From the NCBI RefSeq assembly GCF_009377235.1, contig NZ_VMNX01000010.1, positions 1 through 64,000 of the forward strand: a stretch of DNA of 64,000 nt, read 5' to 3'. The stretch's first letter is position 1, and the number at the start of each line of letters is the position of its first letter. The position numbers and the translations under genes were made by a program. The notes under the pieces were generated by a model. The model did no database searches. It was given only the letters and a program-made list of their open reading frames with translations, and was not told the DNA's origin. Below are positions 60,000-64,000 of the stretch, one piece after another. Source of the DNA: Streptomyces acidicola (GTDB taxonomy: Bacteria; Actinomycetota; Actinomycetes; Streptomycetales; Streptomycetaceae).

Positions 60000-60757
60000 A
60001 CAACGGCCCGGCGGACATGACCGCGAGCACAACGCGTTCCCGTATCACGGTCGACGCGGTGCGCCGCGAGGTGCTCGACGTCCTGGACGGCGTACCCGAC
60101 GGCGTACCCCACGGCGACGGACTCGGCCCGTGCGACGCGGCGCTCATCGGGCTGGCCGTGCGCGCGGCGGTGTCGACGCTCGACCCGGACGGCATCGAGG
60201 AGTACACCCGGCACGCGCTCGACGCGGGCGCCACTCCCGCACAGATCCACGAAACCGTCGTGGTGGTCTCCGGACTCGGGGTGCACTCACTGATGGAGGG
60301 CTCCCGCCGGGTGGCGGCGGTGCTGCGGGCGCGAGGCACAGAGCCGGGCGCGGCTGCCCTGGACGGACCGCTCGACGAGCACCGCGCGGCCCTGCGCGCG
60401 CGTCTGCGGGGCGATGATCCGTACTGGGACGACTTCGAACGTGAGGTCCCCGGCTACCTGGACGCCCTGCTGCGCATGTCCCCCGAGGCGTACGAGGCGT
60501 TCTTCGCCTACTGCGCGGTGCCCTGGCGGACCGGGCACGTCCGCGGCCGGGTCAAGGAACTCATATCCCTGGCCGCAGACGCGACCCCGACCCACCGCTA
60601 CCTGCCCGGGGTTCGCCTGCACCTGACGAACGCCCTTCGGCTGGGAGTGGGCAGAAGAGCCGTGCTGGAAACCCTCGACATCGCCGCCGCCGCGCCCGAG
60701 CACCTCGGCGTACCCGCGGCATCACCCGGCACAGGGCCGGGAGAGGTTACCCGGTGA
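59996..60757 (+). CDS. Carboxymuconolactone decarboxylase / AhpD-like fold protein
   Basis: A 253-residue protein of two AhpD/CMD-type helical repeats: LIGLAVRAAVSTLDPDGIEE, YTRHALDAGATPAQIHETVV, then SPEAYEAFFAYCAVPWRTGH and VKELISLAADATPTHRY plus GVRLHLTNALRLGVGRRAVL. The CxxC redox pair of peroxidase AhpD proteins is absent, so the carboxymuconolactone-decarboxylase branch is more likely. Members act on gamma-carboxymuconolactone in aromatic catabolism, or as isomerases in other rings. The GTG at 59996 overlaps the ligase stop. Confidence 0.82.
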   Translation: MNNGPADMTASTTRSRITVDAVRREVLDVLDGVPDGVPHGDGLGPCDAALIGLAVRAAVSTLDPDGIEEYTRHALDAGATPAQIHETVVVVSGLGVHSLMEGSRRVAAVLRARGTEPGAAALDGPLDEHRAALRARLRGDDPYWDDFEREVPGYLDALLRMSPEAYEAFFAYCAVPWRTGHVRGRVKELISLAADATPTHRYLPGVRLHLTNALRLGVGRRAVLETLDIAAAAPEHLGVPAASPGTGPGEVTR

Positions 60758-60970
60758 GCCAGTGCCGCGCGAGCCGCCAAGGCACCCGGTCGCCGTGGCA
60801 GGCGGTCCCGGTGGCAGGCGGTCCCGGTGGCGGGCAGGCCTCTCAACAGCGGTCAGCCGGTGCCCTCCAGCCCGGTGACACCACCCGCCAGGTCATACGT
60901 TCGACAGGGGCAACGGTCATGCACGGCCCTGCAGCCAGGAGCCCCATTTCGGGGCCACGAAAGGGGACCC

Positions 60971-61741
60971 GTGACATACGAAGCGGTCCGGTACGAGCAG
61001 GACGGCGCGGTCGCCCGTATCACTTTGGCTCGTCCGTCGGTCTCGAACGCGATCGACTTCACCACCGCCATGGAGTTCGCCGGAGCCGTGCGCAGGGCCG
61101 CGTCCGACGAGATCCGCGCCGTCCTGATATCCGGTGAGGGCAAACGGTTCTGCTCGGGCGGGGACCTCAATTCCATGGCGGAGGCGGACGACCCGGCAAC
61201 ATACGTTCATGCACTGGCGACCGAACTCGACCGGGCGTTGCGGGACCTGTCGGCGCTTCCCAAACCGGTGATCAGCGCCGTGCATGGGTCGGTCGCCGGT
61301 GCCGGACTGGGCCTCGTACTCAGTTCCGACATCGTGGTAGCCGCTCGCTCCACCCAGTTCCTCTGGGCCTACGCCGGAGTGGGTCTGACGCCCGACTGCG
61401 GCGTGTCGTACCTGCTCCCGCGCGCGGTGGGACAGCAGCGCGCACTCGACCTCGCTCTGACGGGACGGGTGCTGTCGTCCGACGAGGCATCGCAGTGGGG
61501 CCTGGTGGCCGAGGTGACCGATGACGGAGAGCACTGGGAACGCGGCTCCGCGCTCGCCGCACATCTGGCGCGGGCCCCGAGCTACGCCCTGGCCGGGGCC
61601 AAGAGGCTGATCGGATCTGCCTGGGAGGTGTCCCGCGAGGAGAGCTCGGAGAACGAGGCCGACACCATCGCGGAGGCGGTGACGACCGACGACGCGGTAG
61701 CTCTGATCGCCGCGTTCACCAGTGCCTCGCGGCGAGGGTGA
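60971..61741 (+). CDS. Enoyl-CoA hydratase/isomerase family protein (third)
   Basis: A 256-residue crotonase: VARITLARPSVSNAIDFTTA, RAVLISGEGKRFCSGGDLNS, VISAVHGSVAGAGLGLVLSS and AYAGVGLTPDCGVSYLLPRA. It has both oxyanion-hole regions; AGVGLTPDCGVSYLLPR is the pattern of CaiD/PaaG-like enoyl-CoA isomerases. AAGGGGA precedes the GTG. It is 213 bp after the CMD gene and probably in the same operon, since the gap has no terminator and homologous gene order would fit. Confidence 0.87.
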   Translation: MTYEAVRYEQDGAVARITLARPSVSNAIDFTTAMEFAGAVRRAASDEIRAVLISGEGKRFCSGGDLNSMAEADDPATYVHALATELDRALRDLSALPKPVISAVHGSVAGAGLGLVLSSDIVVAARSTQFLWAYAGVGLTPDCGVSYLLPRAVGQQRALDLALTGRVLSSDEASQWGLVAEVTDDGEHWERGSALAAHLARAPSYALAGAKRLIGSAWEVSREESSENEADTIAEAVTTDDAVALIAAFTSASRRG

Positions 61742-61766
61742 CTCGTGGTGGCCCTGAAGGGTGTCT

Positions 61767-61930
61767 TTACCGGGGCGGGCCGAGAGAGTCCGTGATCACG
61801 TGCCGCTTGCGGCCCGGCATCTCCTCCCCGCCGTCATAGCCGCGCGAGGCGGCCGACACCGTAGCCGCGGCCCGCACCGACTGGGAGCCGATGATCCCAG
61901 CGGTCTGCCCGGGTGAGCGGCCCTCGCGCA
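61767..61930 (-). pseudogene. IS5-family transposase fragment
   Basis: The minus strand encodes VRAAATVSAASRGYDGGEEM and PGRKRHVITDSLGPP, the region around the first catalytic Asp of an IS5 transposase (GYDGxKKVxGRKRHxxTDTLG). Both ends are degenerate. Confidence 0.65.
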
Positions 61931-62104
61931 TCCGGACCCTTCCGCGCGGCCGGTCGTGGAACTCCGCCGTCCGGCCCTGGCGCCGCCGGCGTCGGAAAAA
62001 GGCACAGGCCTGGCTGGACCACCAGCGACGAAGCCCACCCGCACGAGGCCCTGCTCGGTATGCTCGCCCTGCCGCACGGCGCCACCAGCACCGAAGTCGG
62101 CGAA

Positions 62105-62225
62105 AAACAGCTGAACAAGACCATCGCCCGCCGCCCTCGGCCAGTACCTGGAACAGCAACTCGGCGCCGTGCCAGCCCAGTTCCATGTACCCGAGTTCGT
62201 CGTTGATCCACTCGGGATCATCGCA
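62105..62225 (-). pseudogene. IstB-like ATPase fragment
   Basis: The minus strand reads DDPEWINDELGYMELGWHGA and ELLFQVLAE, the Walker-B region of IS21 IstB (LxxDELGYxxxxxxGAELLFQVLxER). Only about 35 codons remain. Together with the IS5 piece it makes 61742-62584 an insertion-sequence graveyard with no intact gene. Confidence 0.55.
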
Positions 62226-62584
62226 GCCTCCGTGCCCGACGAAGGGGTTCACCGAATCAACGCGAAGGCCCCGCCCGGACTGCTGCCGGTCCAGCGAGGG
62301 GCCTTCGCCGCGCACGGAGGCAGGCGAAGAACAGCGTGATCGCCTCCAACGAGTCGTTTGGAAAAGCGCACTTGCTCCGGCGAACCCGTGTGAGGTGGCG
62401 GCAAATTTTCACCGGCTCGGCCTTGTGGAGGCGACGAAGAGGGTCGGTCGTGCCTTATCTTGCCGCACTGATGACGTAGGCGATCGCGGCGGCGACCACG
62501 CTTCCGGCCGCTCGGCCGGCCTCTTGCGCTGCGCCGGGGGTGCAACCTGCGTGGCATGGTCAGGTGCTCTGAGGCGCGCCTGTA

Positions 62585-63088
62585 GTGCTACCTGCCCGGC
62601 GGTCGGGGTCTCGCCGGCCGCATTCTAGGCCACCTGGGCGTTTATCGGCGGTGTGGACGCTGCTGATCCTCCACGACGCCTTCGACGGCTACACCCGCTT
62701 CGACCAGTTCCAGGAGAGCCTGGGCATCTCCTCCAGCATGCTCACCACCCGGCTGAAGAGCCTGGTCGTGGACGGGCTGCTGGAGCGCCGGCCCTACCAG
62801 ACCAGCCCCGTCCGGCACGAGTACATGTTCACCGAACTCGGGCGCTCCCTGCACCCGGTGATCGTCACCTTGGCCGCGTGGGGCAACTCCCGCCTCACGC
62901 CGACGGAGCGCAGCATGATCCTCGTCGACGCGCACAGCGGCAAGGAAGTCGAGCCCGTCGTCGATGCCAAGACCGGCCGCCGACTCGACGACAGCGCCAC
63001 CTACGTCTTCACCGCAGGCCCCGCAGCCAGCGACGCGATGCGCATCCGCTACGCGACACGGCCGGCCATTCCCGCGGACGAGGCGTAA
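62585..63088 (+). pseudogene. HxlR-family regulator with damaged 5' end
   Basis: From residue ~20 the frame reads AVWTLLILHDAFDGYTRFDQ, FQESLGISSSMLTTRLKSLV and VDGLLERRPYQTSPVRHEYM, the winged-helix of HxlR proteins. The expected start (a Cys near CPVxRxxxxIGGxW) is instead found in another frame just upstream (TCPAVG and AFIGGV), so a frameshift near 62650 separates the sensory Cys from the DNA-binding part. The apparent start at 62585 has no ribosome binding site. The regulator is probably inactive or mis-sequenced. Confidence 0.65.
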
Positions 63089-63284
63089 GGCTTCCCGGAT
63101 GAGCCTCGTACAGCCTTGAGCAGGGCCGGAAGCACAGGCCGTACCCGATCGGCCTGGCGACGCCGACTTGTCGCCGGCGTCACACCCGCCGCTCCTCCCC
63201 AGCCGTTGAGAACTGGATCAAGTGAGGCGAGGAGCAACACCGGTCGCTTCCAAGGTTCTGTCAGCGATCTCATGAACGCCGAAG

Positions 63285-63545
63285 TCAGCCGACGCTGCCT
63301 GGACTGGGCAACGGTGTCTGGCGCGGTTGGGCGCGGAGCCCGTCGAGAATGATCGCCAGATGGCGTCGCCACAGATCAGAGGGGCGTTCGCCTGGCAGGG
63401 CCATGACGGCGTCGATCATCGCGGCGATCGGCGCGACGTCGGTCTCGGTGACCCCGTCGCGCAGCGCACCTTGAGCGCGGGCCCGCGCCACGAGAGCCTC
63501 GCGGGTCAGCCGGCCGCTGGTCGGTGTTCGCGGCGAACCGTCGGC
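63285..63545 (-). pseudogene. TetR-family C-terminal remnant
   Basis: The minus strand encodes SGRLTREALVARARAQGALR, DGVTETDVAPIAAMIDAVMA and DLWRRHLAIILDGLRAQPRQ, the ligand-domain tail of a TetR regulator (ARAQ.GxLRxDVTxxD...WRRxLAxxLDGLR). The DNA-binding half is missing; upstream sequence belongs to the kinase promoter region. The space 63089-63284 holds nothing else. Confidence 0.6.
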
Positions 63546-63605
63546 GATCATTCCAGTAGGCTGAGACCGCTGCGGCACCTCCAAGTCACCCGTCCTCGCG
63601 GGGAC

Positions 63606-64000
63606 ATGGCCGACAGCAATCGAGTCGTCTCGGACGTGAGGATGAAGCAGCAGGTGCTGACAGCGGGCCGGTATCGGCTGCACGACGTCATCGGGCGGGG
63701 CGCGATGGGAGAGGTCTGGCGGGCGTACGACGAGATGCTCGGCAGACCGGTGGCCGTCAAGCTTCTCCTCGCCCAGGACTCCGACCCCACCGCCGCCTCT
63801 CGCTTCCGGCTGGAGGCCCAGACCGCGGGGCTACTCAGCCACCCCCACGTGGTCGGCGTCCTCGACTTCGGCGAACACGAGGGCCGGCTGTTCCTGGTGA
63901 TGGAGCTGGTCGAGGGCGACAGTCTCGCCCGCGTGTTCACCGCCGCCGGGAAGCTGCCGGCCGTGGAGGTGGCCCGCATCGCCGCCCAGGCCGCCGCCGG
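63606..64000 (+). CDS. Serine/threonine protein kinase, N-terminal part (runs off right edge)
   Basis: From the ATG at 63606 the frame encodes AGRYRLHDVIGRGAMGEVWR (glycine-rich loop), AYDEMLGRPVAVKLLLAQDS (ATP-anchoring Lys) and SHPHVVGVLDFGEHEGRLFL, then VMELVEGDSLARV. This is the N-lobe of a bacterial PknB-type Ser/Thr kinase; the catalytic loop, any membrane helix and sensor domain lie beyond the window. A second in-frame ATG near 63645 (MKQQVLTAGRY) is an alternative start. Confidence 0.88.
   Translation, partial: MADSNRVVSDVRMKQQVLTAGRYRLHDVIGRGAMGEVWRAYDEMLGRPVAVKLLLAQDSDPTAASRFRLEAQTAGLLSHPHVVGVLDFGEHEGRLFLVMELVEGDSLARVFTAAGKLPAVEVARIAAQAAA

Noticed and set aside
1-64000. tRNA, rRNA or replication origin
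   Set aside because: No cloverleaf-like or rRNA sequence and no DnaA-box cluster were noticed by eye; weak evidence, since no covariance search could be run.

Overview
The window is high-GC actinobacterial DNA, almost certainly from Streptomyces. The signs are strong G/C bias at third codon positions, frequent GTG starts, GTGA/ATGA start-stop overlaps, and actinobacterial families such as MmyB-type XRE regulators, DUF1707, DUF6461, DUF6236 and EACC1. At least fifteen insertion-sequence or integrase remnants (IS5, IS630, ISL3, IS110, IS21, IS701, IS1380, tyrosine recombinases) and many broken genes point to a plastic accessory region, such as a chromosome arm, rather than core genome. No rRNA, tRNA or CRISPR array was seen.

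0-13.7 kb: small redox and stress genes (SDRs, quinone oxidoreductase, aldo/keto reductase, NTF2-like proteins, DHFR-like protein) mixed with decayed genes. Two divergent modules pair an SDR with an MmyB-type regulator; one is intact (6.1-8.35 kb) and one has a dead SDR (9.57-10.78 kb). A DUF6236 pseudogene is bracketed by about 63-bp inverted repeats. IS630 and ISL3 fragments form a chimeric scar at 12-13.7 kb.

13.9-19.1 kb: a two-gene conflict-type system. An EACC1-like small membrane-associated protein lies 2 nt upstream of a 1590-residue protein that joins a caspase-like protease, a STAND NTPase, one membrane helix and a WD40 propeller. The large protein begins with fourteen Glu-Thr-Pro repeats encoded by a perfect 9-bp tandem repeat. 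It is the most striking system in the window.

19.5-32.7 kb: a VOC protein; a winged-helix / short PPDK-like phosphotransferase / histidine phosphatase unit divergent from a TetR regulator with an unusual C-terminal domain; DUF1707, DUF6461, methyltransferase/MerR and SMI1/KNR4 genes. Between them are remnants of a bile-acid symporter, IS110, IS21, tyrosine recombinases, a Pycsar-effector-like N-terminus and a secreted protein carrying a premature stop.

32.7-47.7 kb: pyruvate oxidase, a Tat-exported metallo-beta-lactamase-fold hydrolase, an IS1380 copy with an internal amber codon, a CdaR-like regulator divergent from an MFS transporter / FAD amine-oxidase operon, a secreted HAD acid phosphatase, and an IS5/integrase scar.

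47.7-61.7 kb: a compact catabolic cluster with a zinc alcohol dehydrogenase, two SDRs, two LLM flavin monooxygenases, a flavin reductase, three crotonase-fold enzymes, two SnoaL-like proteins, an acyl-CoA synthetase, a carboxymuconolactone decarboxylase-like protein and two TetR regulators. A divergent promoter region carries two inverted copies of one 28-bp promoter/operator element, which would co-regulate both arms. The gene set fits oxidation of a cyclic or branched substrate, ring opening, CoA activation and beta-oxidation-like cleavage; the substrate cannot be read from sequence.

61.7-64 kb: IS5 and IstB fragments, a 5'-damaged HxlR regulator, a TetR C-terminal remnant, and the start of a Ser/Thr protein kinase that runs off the right edge.
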